Positions 1-6,235 of a stretch of DNA of 12,378 nucleotides are shown here, piece by piece. The stretch covers positions 1-12,378 of the forward strand of contig LJNI01000060.1 of the NCBI GenBank assembly GCA_001303225.1. Direction: 5' to 3'. Below the pieces are notes generated by a model that made no database searches, was not told the origin of the DNA, and was given only the letters and a program-made list of their open reading frames with translations. Origin of the DNA: a candidate division TA06 bacterium DG_78 (lineage in GTDB: Bacteria > Hydrothermota > Tepidihabitantia > SM23-42). The position numbers were made by a program, and so were the translations under genes. Position 1 is the stretch's first letter, and each line of letters starts with the position of its first letter.

Positions 1-1
1 C

Positions 2-991
2 TTTTATCGAGACAAGATGTTCATCGTACCGATTGAGAAAGAAGAATACGTTCTCAAGCCGATGAATTGTCCGGGTCATATTCTCATCTATAAATCAAAG
101 GTCAGGAGCTACAAGGATCTCCCCATTAAATTGGCAGAGATCGGCACCGTGTATCGCAATGAATTATCTGGCACGCTCCATGGTCTTTTGCGTGTGAGGT
201 CGATCACTATCGATGATGCCCATATTTTTTGTCAGCCGAGTCAGATTGAGGATGAACTCAGTAAGGTCTTGGGATTGGCAATAAAGATGCTGAATAAATT
301 CGGTTTTGAAAAGTTTCGGGTCGATCTATCAGTACGAGACCCTCATAATAAAGGTAAATACATGGGCAGTGATGAAGAGTGGGACAGGGCTGAACAGGGT
401 CTGATTTCAGCCTTGAAGAGAATTAATTTGGATGCGAAACGGATGGAAGGCGAAGCAGTATTCTATGGACCTAAGATCGATATAAAATTACTCGATGCCC
501 TGGGTCGAGAATGGCAGGCAACCACGATACAATTTGACTTTAATTTACCGAAACGCTTTGATATCACCTACATGGACCGTGATGGTATGCGCAAAGAGGT
601 TGTGGTGATCCATCGGGCAATCTATGGATCGTTAGAGCGTTTTATCGGTTGCCTCATAGAGCACTATAGTGGTGCATTTCCTCTGTGGTTGGCACCGGTT
701 CAGCTAGTGGTTATGCCGATTACGAACAAGGAAAACGAATACGCAGAAGAGGTGTACACCGCTTGCCTCAGGCAGGGATTCAGGGTAGAGCTCAATGAGA
801 AATCTGATAAGATAGGTGCCCGCATCAGGGATGCAGAAGTACAGAAAATCCCTTACAGTCTCGTTGTTGGCAAGAAAGAGGTTGAGCAAGAGACAGTTTC
901 TGTCAGGAAACGGGGTCGAGTCACGATTGGAGTCATGAGATTAGATGAATTTTTTGAAATGATAAAAAAAGAACTAGGAGGTGAAAATTAA
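2..991 (+). CDS. thrS: Threonine--tRNA ligase (ThrRS), 3' part; 5' end outside the window
   Basis: ThrRS attaches threonine to tRNA-Thr in the cytoplasm. The open frame runs in from the left edge (FYRDKMF before the first ATG at 17), so this is roughly the C-terminal half, about 329 residues of a protein usually near 640. The class II catalytic core is visible: MNCPGH (Cys codon 68-70), motif 2 with RNELSGTLHG, DDAHIF (His codon 221-223), and VIHRAIYGSLERF (His codon 611-613) near motif 3. In known ThrRS that Cys and the two His residues bind the catalytic zinc, and all three are kept. The anticodon-binding domain follows, from about APVQLVVMPI at 691 to the end. The stop TAA (989-991) overlaps the start of infC, so the two are translationally coupled. 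The thrS-infC order is common in bacteria. Identification is secure; the editing and TGS domains cannot be judged. Confidence 0.97.
   Translation, partial: FYRDKMFIVPIEKEEYVLKPMNCPGHILIYKSKVRSYKDLPIKLAEIGTVYRNELSGTLHGLLRVRSITIDDAHIFCQPSQIEDELSKVLGLAIKMLNKFGFEKFRVDLSVRDPHNKGKYMGSDEEWDRAEQGLISALKRINLDAKRMEGEAVFYGPKIDIKLLDALGREWQATTIQFDFNLPKRFDITYMDRDGMRKEVVVIHRAIYGSLERFIGCLIEHYSGAFPLWLAPVQLVVMPITNKENEYAEEVYTACLRQGFRVELNEKSDKIGARIRDAEVQKIPYSLVVGKKEVEQETVSVRKRGRVTIGVMRLDEFFEMIKKELGGEN
976..989 (+). promoter_or_regulatory. infC ribosome binding site and rare ATT start codon
   Basis: AGGAGG lies at 976-981. The first conventional in-frame start, GTG at 981-983, shares its G with this SD and so has no spacing. 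The in-frame ATT at 987-989 lies 5 nt after the AGGAGG core, which is the usual distance. Reading from ATT gives M-KQLPRINYQIR, with the conserved RINYQIR close to the N terminus as in other IF3 proteins. The start choice is inferred. ATT starts for infC are well established in Escherichia coli and Geobacillus. Confidence 0.8.
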
Positions 992-1505
992 GCAGCTACC
1001 AAGGATCAACTACCAAATTAGAGAAAAAACAATAAAACTTATCGATGAGAAAGGCGATATGATTGGTGAATGTCATATTGGAGAAGCCAGGCGTCTGGCA
1101 CGAGAGCGAAAGCTCGACCTGGTTGAAGTGGCGCCAAATGCCAGACCCCCAGTGGTAAAGCTGATGAATTTTGGACGCTATCTCTATGAGAAAAAAAGGC
1201 AGGAGCGCGAATCGCGTAAACATCAGCACCGTACTGAGGTCCGGGAGATGCGTATGACGCTCAAGATAAGTGAACACGACTACCAGGTCAAACTGGCGAA
1301 GATTAAAGAATTTCTCATGGATGGAGATCGGGTTAAGGTGAGGCTACGCTTGAGAGGAAGAGAAAACTTACATGCTGATCTGGCAATGAAGATTTTTGAT
1401 CGGTTGATTGTAGATCTGAAGGATATAGCTAAGGAAGAAAGTGAGCCGAAGCAAGAAGAGAGTATTATCCAAGTAGCATTTCTTCCTGAAAAGAAGAAAG
1501 GATAG
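987..1505 (+). CDS. infC: Translation initiation factor IF-3, ATT start
   Basis: IF3 binds the 30S subunit, keeps it apart from 50S and checks start-codon and initiator-tRNA pairing. The 172-residue protein has the N-terminal domain beginning RINYQIR and including DLVEVAPNARPPVVKLMNFG and YLYEKKRQERE, then a basic linker and the C-terminal domain (EVREMRMTLKISEHDY onward). Length matches the family (about 170-180 residues). I place the start at ATT 987 because the SD at 976-981 is mis-spaced for GTG 981. In enterobacteria an AUU start lets IF3 repress its own synthesis by discriminating against non-canonical starts; the same autoregulation is a reasonable inference here. The gene overlaps the thrS stop and is followed 4 nt later by rpmI. 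No separate leader exists upstream, because the preceding sequence is thrS coding sequence. Confidence 0.95.
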   Translation: MKQLPRINYQIREKTIKLIDEKGDMIGECHIGEARRLARERKLDLVEVAPNARPPVVKLMNFGRYLYEKKRQERESRKHQHRTEVREMRMTLKISEHDYQVKLAKIKEFLMDGDRVKVRLRLRGRENLHADLAMKIFDRLIVDLKDIAKEESEPKQEESIIQVAFLPEKKKG

Positions 1506-1509
1506 ATAT

Positions 1510-1698
1510 ATGGCTAAACAGAAGACAAAAAGAGGCTGGGCAAAGCGGGTTAAGAAGAGAAAAAGTGGTACAATCACGAGATGGAAGGCGGGAAAGAGGC
1601 ATTTTTTACAGTCAAAATCAAAGAAACGAAAACGGAGACTTCGCCAGCCGACTACCGTATCAAAGGCAGATAAGAAGCGTGTAAAGAGGTTAATCTAG
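1510..1698 (+). CDS. rpmI: 50S ribosomal protein L35
   Basis: L35 is a small basic protein of the large ribosomal subunit. The 62-residue product starts MAKQKTKRGWAKRVKK and has the family pattern of a Lys/Arg-rich N terminus, a central AGKRHFLQSKSKKRKRRLR segment and a C-terminal VSKADKKRVKRLI. The usual length is about 65 residues. The SD AAAGG at 1497-1501 overlaps the end of infC, and only 4 nt separate the two genes, so translation is probably coupled. In E. coli the L20 product represses rpmI through a structured RNA upstream; no room for such a leader exists here. The infC-rpmI-rplT order is conserved across bacteria and confirms the call. Confidence 0.96.
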   Translation: MAKQKTKRGWAKRVKKRKSGTITRWKAGKRHFLQSKSKKRKRRLRQPTTVSKADKKRVKRLI

Positions 1699-1726
1699 GG
1701 AGAGTGCTGGAAAAGTAGTAAAAATG

Positions 1727-1754
1727 TTGACAGTAGTTTCAAAATGATTATAAT
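1727..1754 (+). promoter_or_regulatory. Consensus sigma70-type promoter for rplT
   Basis: TTGACA (1727-1732) and TATAAT (1749-1754) are both perfect matches to the housekeeping sigma consensus, separated by 16 bp. The expected transcription start is near 1761, giving a leader of about 20 nt that still contains the rplT SD AAAGGAG (1767-1773). It sits in the 82-bp rpmI-rplT gap inside an otherwise continuous operon and could give rplT, and pheS after it, transcription independent of thrS-infC. No expression data exist here; the call rests on sequence alone. Confidence 0.8.
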
Positions 1755-1780
1755 TTCAATAGTGAGAAAGGAGATCCACA

Positions 1781-2143
1781 ATGCCTAGGACGAAGAATGT
1801 TCCGTACACGAGGAAGAGACGGAAAAAATGGTTAAAAGCGGCAAAAGGCTACTGGGGTGCCAAACACCGGCTCTATAAGACTGCTCGTTTAGCAGTTATG
1901 AAGGCATGGTTATCAGCATATCGGGAGCGGAAGCGGAAGAAGAGGGTTTTTCGTACACTATGGATTACTCGCATCAATGCCGCGCTACAAAATCATGGTA
2001 TCAAGTACTCTCAGTTTATCTATAGGTTAAAGAAACATAATATCCAGTTGGACCGAAAGACATTAGCAGCACTGTGCTATGAACATCCTGAGGAGTTCAA
2101 TGTATTGGTTCAACTCTGTAAGACACAAGAGGAAACTAAATGA
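1781..2143 (+). CDS. rplT: 50S ribosomal protein L20
   Basis: L20 binds 23S rRNA early in 50S assembly and in several bacteria also represses its own operon. The 120-residue product has the expected length, a basic extended N terminus (MPRTKNVPYTRKRRKKWLK), the AAKGYWGAKHRLYKTA block, the YRERKRKKRVFRTLWITRIN core and the C-terminal globular part with YSQFIYRLKKHNIQLDRK. The SD AAAGGAG (1767-1773) is well spaced. The N-terminal tail differs from the common form with an extended VARRRHKK-type run but stays strongly basic. The stop TGA overlaps the pheS start as ATGA, so pheS is coupled to it. Transcription can come from upstream or from the promoter at 1727-1754. Confidence 0.97.
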   Translation: MPRTKNVPYTRKRRKKWLKAAKGYWGAKHRLYKTARLAVMKAWLSAYRERKRKKRVFRTLWITRINAALQNHGIKYSQFIYRLKKHNIQLDRKTLAALCYEHPEEFNVLVQLCKTQEETK

Positions 2144-3141
2144 GAGATCGACTCCTTACATTAGAGAATGAAATACGATCTTCATTAGAACAGAGCAGTG
2201 ATCAAGATTCATTGGAGGCATTGCGCATTAAGTATTTAGGCCGTAAGGGACTGATTAATCAGCTCATTAAAGAGATCGCGCACCTCTCGACTGAAGAACG
2301 AAAGGTGTATGGAAACAAAATTAATCAGTTGAAACAAAAGTTGAGCAGTGAATTAAACAGTCGTTTTGAGCGTTTCAAAGAAAAGAGCGAGGCGACATTT
2401 GAACCACTCTTACCTGGAAAAGTTCCGCATATTGGACACTTTCATCCGCTCTCAAAGACCTTTTCTGAAATTGTGACCTTTTTCAAGAATTATGGCTTCA
2501 CTGTTGAAACCGGACCAGAAATTGAACATGATTGGTACAATTTTGGTGCACTGAATATGGCAAAAGACCATCCGGCTCGCGATATGTTTTCTGTTTTTTA
2601 TATTAAAGAAGATTTAATGTTGAGAAGTCATACCTCTCCAGTGCAAATAAGGGTTATGGAAAAACAGAAACCACCAATAAAAATAATATGTCCTGGACGG
2701 TGCTATCGATATGATGCATTTGATGCCAGTCATGCGCCGGTCTTTCACCAGGTAGAAGTATTATATGTTGATGAAGGTGTATCTTTTGGTGAATTGAAGT
2801 GGATATTAAGTGAATTTGTCAAACGTATTTTCGGTCCGAAAACGAAATATGAAATAAGACCTTCATTCTTTCCATTCACTGAACCGTCTGGTGAGCTGGC
2901 AATCAGTTGCACTGTCTGTGGTGGTGAAGGTTGTTCAGTATGTGGAAATAGTGGATGGCTTGAGTTGTTAGGGTGTGGCATGGTTCATCCGCAGGTTTTG
3001 AAAAATGTAAAGATTTCACCGAAGACATATTCAGGTTACGCTGTGGGGATGGGTGTTGAGAGGGTCGCGATGGTGAAGTATGTTATTGATGATATTCGGG
3101 TATTCTATAATAATGATATGAGATTTTTGGAGCAATTCTAA
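2140..3141 (+). CDS. pheS: Phenylalanine--tRNA ligase alpha subunit
   Basis: PheS is the catalytic subunit of the alpha2-beta2 enzyme that charges tRNA-Phe. The 333-residue protein has the N-terminal coiled-coil arm (about 1-85), then the class II catalytic domain: HPLSKTFSEIVTFFKNYGF (102-120), the motif 2 area with GRCYRYDAFDASHAPVFHQ (186-204), and motif 3 with GMGVERVAMVKY (303-314). Cys257, Cys260, Cys265 and Cys268 form a CxxC-x4-CxxC knuckle just before GWLELLGCGMVHP. Bacillus-type PheS has the same arrangement, so this is a known variant. The start overlaps the rplT stop (ATGA), with AAGAGGAA at 2127-2134 as SD. Unlike the usual tight pheST pair, 103 bp separate it from pheT. Confidence 0.97.
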   Translation: MRDRLLTLENEIRSSLEQSSDQDSLEALRIKYLGRKGLINQLIKEIAHLSTEERKVYGNKINQLKQKLSSELNSRFERFKEKSEATFEPLLPGKVPHIGHFHPLSKTFSEIVTFFKNYGFTVETGPEIEHDWYNFGALNMAKDHPARDMFSVFYIKEDLMLRSHTSPVQIRVMEKQKPPIKIICPGRCYRYDAFDASHAPVFHQVEVLYVDEGVSFGELKWILSEFVKRIFGPKTKYEIRPSFFPFTEPSGELAISCTVCGGEGCSVCGNSGWLELLGCGMVHPQVLKNVKISPKTYSGYAVGMGVERVAMVKYVIDDIRVFYNNDMRFLEQF

Positions 3142-3148
3142 TAAAAAT

Positions 3149-3219
3149 GATTACAAAGATTTTAAAAAAGATTACACAGATTATTTATCACCGTAATCAT
3201 TATTTTTATCACTGTCATC
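3149..3219 (+). repeat. Four GATTACnnnGAT-type 12-mers in the pheS-pheT gap
   Basis: Two copies lie on + (GATTACAAAGAT at 3149-3160, GATTACACAGAT at 3170-3181) and two on - (complement of ATCACCGTAATC at 3187-3198 and of ATCACTGTCATC at 3208-3219). Members of each pair are 21 bp apart. The block is therefore a large imperfect palindrome, with ATGATTAC (3147-3154) exactly complementary to GTAATCAT (3193-3200). Related 12-mers occur at 8849-8880 and 11712-11845. Function is unknown. Confidence 0.6.
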
Positions 3220-3241
3220 GAATCCCGAACGATAGTGAGGG
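3209..3241 (+). promoter_or_regulatory. Hairpin next to the pheT ribosome binding site
   Basis: TCACT (3209-3213) pairs with AGTGA (3234-3238) and ATCG (3217-3220) pairs with CGAT (3230-3233). This leaves a 3-nt bulge and a 9-nt loop. The 3' arm overlaps the first bases of the SD GAGGG (3237-3241), 3 nt before the pheT ATG. It could reduce initiation when folded. A regulatory role is inference only. Confidence 0.4.
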
Positions 3242-3244
3242 ATC

Positions 3245-5581
3245 ATGTTAGTCTCGCTTAAGTGGCTTGAAGAAATTTTAGGTAAAAAATTAGGAGTTAG
3301 CCGACTAAAGAGAATTTCTCTCAATCTCGGACTCGAGGTAGAGGATGAGCTCAGCTTTGCACCAGACGGTATTATAATCGGCAGGATTGAGGAGTGTCCA
3401 ACCCATCCTAAACAGAAAAATCTACGTATCCTTAGAATAAGAACACACACCACGGTTCAGATTGTTACTGCTGCGAAAAATATAAAAGAAGGTGATTTAG
3501 TGCTCGTCGGACCTGCGGGAATTGAATTTAATGGTCAGAAAATTCTCAAAAAAGAGTTTAGTGGTGTCGTGTCTGAGGGTATACTCATTAGTGAACAAGA
3601 GTTGGGTTTAACTGATACCTCGACAGGAGTTATTGTGCTGGAACATGGTAGACCAGGAAGTGCATTCCAAGATGTTTTTGATAATGTTGTTCTCGATATA
3701 GGTGCAACACCCAACCGACCAGATTGGCTCTCTGTGAATGGTATTGCCCGTGAAATAGCAATTGGGTTCGGAATTGACTATAGAGAAAAAGAGAATTTTG
3801 ATGAATTGAAACATTATAATCGCCCTATTGCTTTCAAACTGAGAGTGACAGATATAAAAGGATGTCCACGCTACACCGCACGGTTATTTGAGGATGTAGT
3901 AGTTCATGAGTCTCCTTTCTGGATGAAATGGCGTTTACATTGCATGGGCATGAAGGGTATTAATAATGTTGTCGATAGTACAAACATCATGATGTTCTAT
4001 ACTGGTCAGCCGCTCCATCCCTTTGATGCTGACTTGATCAAAGGTGGTATACTTGTACGCAGAGCCCATGCTGGAGAGCAATTTATAACGCTCGAAGGTA
4101 CGACACTCAAACTCCAGAAAGACGATCTCGCGATTGCTGATAGAGAGGGCGTGATAGCACTTGCTGGTATTGTAGGAGCACGTCGAGGCCAGATTTCTCA
4201 GACTACTACGCGAGTAGTGTTAGAGAGTGCTTATTTTAACCCTCATCGTATTGGACATACAGCACGGCGCTTAGGTATCATGACCGAAGCCTCAATACGA
4301 TTCGAGCGTGGTGGAGATATAAGAGCAGTAGATAGAACTTCGTTCGAGAGTGGGAAACTTTTTACACAATATTCTGGCGCAAAGGAAATTGGGTTTGTTG
4401 TCTGTGGAAGCAAGGGAAGAACCAAGCGTGTTACATTTTCAACATCACGGATGAATAACATTCTCTCAATACAGCTCAGTGAGCGTGAAGTTAAGTCTCT
4501 TCTCAGTAAAGTGGGGATTGAGGCACGCGGCTCAAAGATCATTACTGCAAAGATTCCGCATTATCGACGCGACCTGCAAATTGAAGAAGATATATATGAA
4601 GAAATTGCCCGGGTCTATGGATACATGAATATTCCCCAAAAATCTTCACAACGTTGGGCAGGGAGTGTTGTTGTTGATAGAACCCTCCTGAATGAAGAAA
4701 GACTCAAGAGCTACCTTGTTGGTCAAGGATTTAGTGAAGCCTATACACTCTCTCTCTTGTCGAGCAGGCGACTCGCAGATCTGGGTTATGAAAATTTTGT
4801 AAAGATAAAAAATCCCTTAAATGAGCGTTTCGACGCGCTACGACCAACGCTCTTCTGTGGATTGCTCGATACTATCAATTATAACATTTCAAAAGGGAAT
4901 AAGTCGTTGAAATTCTTTGAGATTGGGAATATCTTACTTCCTGAAACACCATATCAACAAAGAAGTGTTGGATTGATAATGGGTGGTGAACGATATCCAA
5001 ATTTTTGGAGTCAGAAACGTGATAAAATCGATTACTTCGATGCTAAAGGTGCAATTGAAGGTATTCTCCGTTTCTTGCATGTTAAAGATATTGTATTTAA
5101 ACCAGTAGTTAAAAAGAGCCTGAATCAGGCTGTTTCCATTTGTGCCGCGGGTAGAGAACTTGGTTATCTTGGATGTGTTGACGCGGCACTCTGTAAGGAG
5201 GATTATTTCTATATTGAAATGGTGCTCAAGCCAATTTGGTCATTTATGAGTGAACCATTTTACATGCCGTCGGCAAAGTTTCCGGCGAACACACGGGACC
5301 TCTCTTTTCTCGTTGACGAGACAATAGAGGTTCCTGATGTGATTGATGCAATTACTAAGGTGAGCGGTCCAGTATTAGAACGGGTTAATCTCTTTGATTA
5401 TTATAAAGGAAACAATGTCCCTTCAGGGAAAAAAAACCTTGGGTTCCGGCTCTATTTTAGGGCACCGGACCGAACACTCACTGATAAGGAGGTGGATAGT
5501 TTTATAAAGAGAATAGCTGGCGATGTTGTCAGAAAATTTAGAGCTGAATTGAGAACAAAGGAGCAAAATTGGACGAATTGA
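3245..5581 (+). CDS. pheT: Phenylalanine--tRNA ligase beta subunit
   Basis: PheT partners PheS; it binds tRNA-Phe and edits mischarged Tyr-tRNA. The 778-residue length fits the bacterial long form. Domains in order are an N-terminal tRNA-binding OB fold (about 38-150, with GVVSEGILISEQELGL), the B3/B4 editing region (about 205-375, including GINNVVDSTNIMM and QPLHPFDAD), the B5 DNA-binding-like domain (about 397-468, ending IYEEIARVYGY), a catalytic-like core, and a C-terminal ferredoxin-like anticodon-binding domain (about 675-774, beginning PSAKFPANTRDLSF). The ATG at 3245 has GAGGG at 3237-3241 and gives the typical start MLVSLKWLEEIL. A 13-bp overlap at its 3' end links it to the small coiled-coil gene. 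No clear promoter is visible in the gap before it. Confidence 0.97.
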   Translation: MLVSLKWLEEILGKKLGVSRLKRISLNLGLEVEDELSFAPDGIIIGRIEECPTHPKQKNLRILRIRTHTTVQIVTAAKNIKEGDLVLVGPAGIEFNGQKILKKEFSGVVSEGILISEQELGLTDTSTGVIVLEHGRPGSAFQDVFDNVVLDIGATPNRPDWLSVNGIAREIAIGFGIDYREKENFDELKHYNRPIAFKLRVTDIKGCPRYTARLFEDVVVHESPFWMKWRLHCMGMKGINNVVDSTNIMMFYTGQPLHPFDADLIKGGILVRRAHAGEQFITLEGTTLKLQKDDLAIADREGVIALAGIVGARRGQISQTTTRVVLESAYFNPHRIGHTARRLGIMTEASIRFERGGDIRAVDRTSFESGKLFTQYSGAKEIGFVVCGSKGRTKRVTFSTSRMNNILSIQLSEREVKSLLSKVGIEARGSKIITAKIPHYRRDLQIEEDIYEEIARVYGYMNIPQKSSQRWAGSVVVDRTLLNEERLKSYLVGQGFSEAYTLSLLSSRRLADLGYENFVKIKNPLNERFDALRPTLFCGLLDTINYNISKGNKSLKFFEIGNILLPETPYQQRSVGLIMGGERYPNFWSQKRDKIDYFDAKGAIEGILRFLHVKDIVFKPVVKKSLNQAVSICAAGRELGYLGCVDAALCKEDYFYIEMVLKPIWSFMSEPFYMPSAKFPANTRDLSFLVDETIEVPDVIDAITKVSGPVLERVNLFDYYKGNNVPSGKKNLGFRLYFRAPDRTLTDKEVDSFIKRIAGDVVRKFRAELRTKEQNWTN

Positions 5582-5745
5582 GTAAACTTGAAGAAAAAAT
5601 AGATAGGATAATTAAGTTAATCAATGAACTTAAACAGAAAGTTGAGGATCTGGAGGAAGAAAATAGCCAGCTTAAGGATCAGAGTAAAGAAATAAAAACT
5701 CGTGTCGATGGTTTGATTGAAAAGGTTGATAACTTAATGATTTAG
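5569..5745 (+). CDS. Small coiled-coil protein, ZapB-like (58 aa, TTG start)
   Basis: A 58-residue frame starts at TTG 5569, preceded at ideal spacing by AAAGGAG (5557-5563), and ends with TAG at 5743-5745. The translation begins MDELSKLEEKIDRIIKLINE and continues as a charged, almost uninterrupted heptad-type helix rich in Glu, Lys, Leu and Ile, with no proline or cysteine. It overlaps pheT by 13 bp, and its stop lies within the zapA SD. Small ZapB-like coiled coils sit between pheT and zapA in many bacteria, and ZapB works with ZapA at the FtsZ ring, so a divisome role is a good inference. Sequence alone cannot separate ZapB from other short coiled coils. The gene is easily missed because of its length and TTG start. 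Confidence 0.82.
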   Translation: MDELSKLEEKIDRIIKLINELKQKVEDLEEENSQLKDQSKEIKTRVDGLIEKVDNLMI

Positions 5746-5753
5746 GAGATATT

Positions 5754-6041
5754 TTGAAGAAAAATGAGGTTGTTGTTAATATTTTTGGAAATGACTATCG
5801 GGTCATTTCTGATGATCTAGATCCTGAACGAATAAAGGAAGTTGCTGAAATCGTAGATGCGCGGATGAAGGAGATACACCGTGAGTTTCCTCTCCCATCG
5901 ACAACCAAGATTGCTGTTTTAGCATGTTTGAATTTAGTTGATGAGTATCTCCAGCGCGAGGGTCAGTTTAATAAAAAGATATCTACTATGGAAGAGAGGA
6001 TTAGGTCGCTAATCCTCAAGATCGATGAAGCAGTTCCGTAA
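5754..6041 (+). CDS. zapA: Cell division protein ZapA (TTG start)
   Basis: ZapA binds FtsZ and bundles its filaments at the division site. The 95-residue product has the family signature: an N-terminal beta part VVVNIFGNDYRVISDDLDPERIK, then EVAEIVDARMKEI, then a long helix starting about TTKIAVLACLNLVDEYL that forms the C-terminal coiled coil. The TTG start at 5754 is supported by AGGAG at 5744-5748, which overlaps the stop of the upstream coiled-coil gene. The upstream gene and zapA are therefore a coupled pair, both starting at TTG. A perfect 9-bp hairpin lies in the last codons (5996-6017), and 6S RNA begins only a few nt after the stop. The call is firm from sequence and context. Confidence 0.93.
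   Translation: MKKNEVVVNIFGNDYRVISDDLDPERIKEVAEIVDARMKEIHREFPLPSTTKIAVLACLNLVDEYLQREGQFNKKISTMEERIRSLILKIDEAVP
5996..6017 (+). other. Perfect 9-bp hairpin in the zapA 3' end
   Basis: GAGGATTAG (5996-6004) and CTAATCCTC (6009-6017) are exact complements with a GTCG loop. The hairpin is inside codons for ERIRSLIL and ends about 30 nt before the 6S RNA. No T-run follows, so it is not a standard terminator. It might mark an RNase processing point separating zapA mRNA from 6S RNA, which is inference. Confidence 0.5.
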
Positions 6042-6044
6042 TTC

Positions 6045-6195
6045 GTTCCCTGCAGTGCCCGTGATGGGTATTGAGTCTTGAGCCAACACCCATCATAAGG
6101 GAGCTAAGTTCGGCTATAGGTTTGCTTATGGTCGACAGGCGCCCACCTTAAACCTGGGTTCAGAGACTTGTATCCACACGGCACAGGCAGGGGAC
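6045..6195 (+). ncRNA. ssrS: 6S RNA
   Basis: 6S RNA mimics an open promoter and binds housekeeping RNA polymerase, lowering transcription in slow growth. The ends form the expected closing stem: CCCTGC (6048-6053) with GCAGGG (6187-6192), then GTGCC (6055-6059) with GGCAC (6180-6184). Next, TGATGGGT (6062-6069) and ACCCATCA (6088-6095) are perfect complements around a loop containing TTGAGCC. The middle carries segments I recall from 6S RNAs of delta-proteobacteria-like groups: AGGGAGCT, GTTTGCT, GACAGGCGCCCACCTT, CTGGGTTCAGAGACTTG and CCACACGGCAC. The location directly after zapA also matches other bacteria. Exact ends are estimates. No strong promoter lies in the few bases after zapA, so the RNA may be processed from the operon transcript; a weak CGTAAT (6037-6042) is the only -10-like sequence. 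Confidence 0.92.
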
Positions 6196-6235
6196 ATTTT
6201 AATAGTTAGCCGCCGTAGAGCGGTAGGGAGTTGTT

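Noticed and set aside
981..983. GTG start for infC
   Set aside because: It overlaps the AGGAGG SD itself, and the correctly spaced in-frame codon is ATT at 987.
1699..1780. L20-type structured leader in the rpmI-rplT gap
   Set aside because: The gap is explained by a perfect promoter and an SD, and I see no stable long stem or pseudoknot in it.
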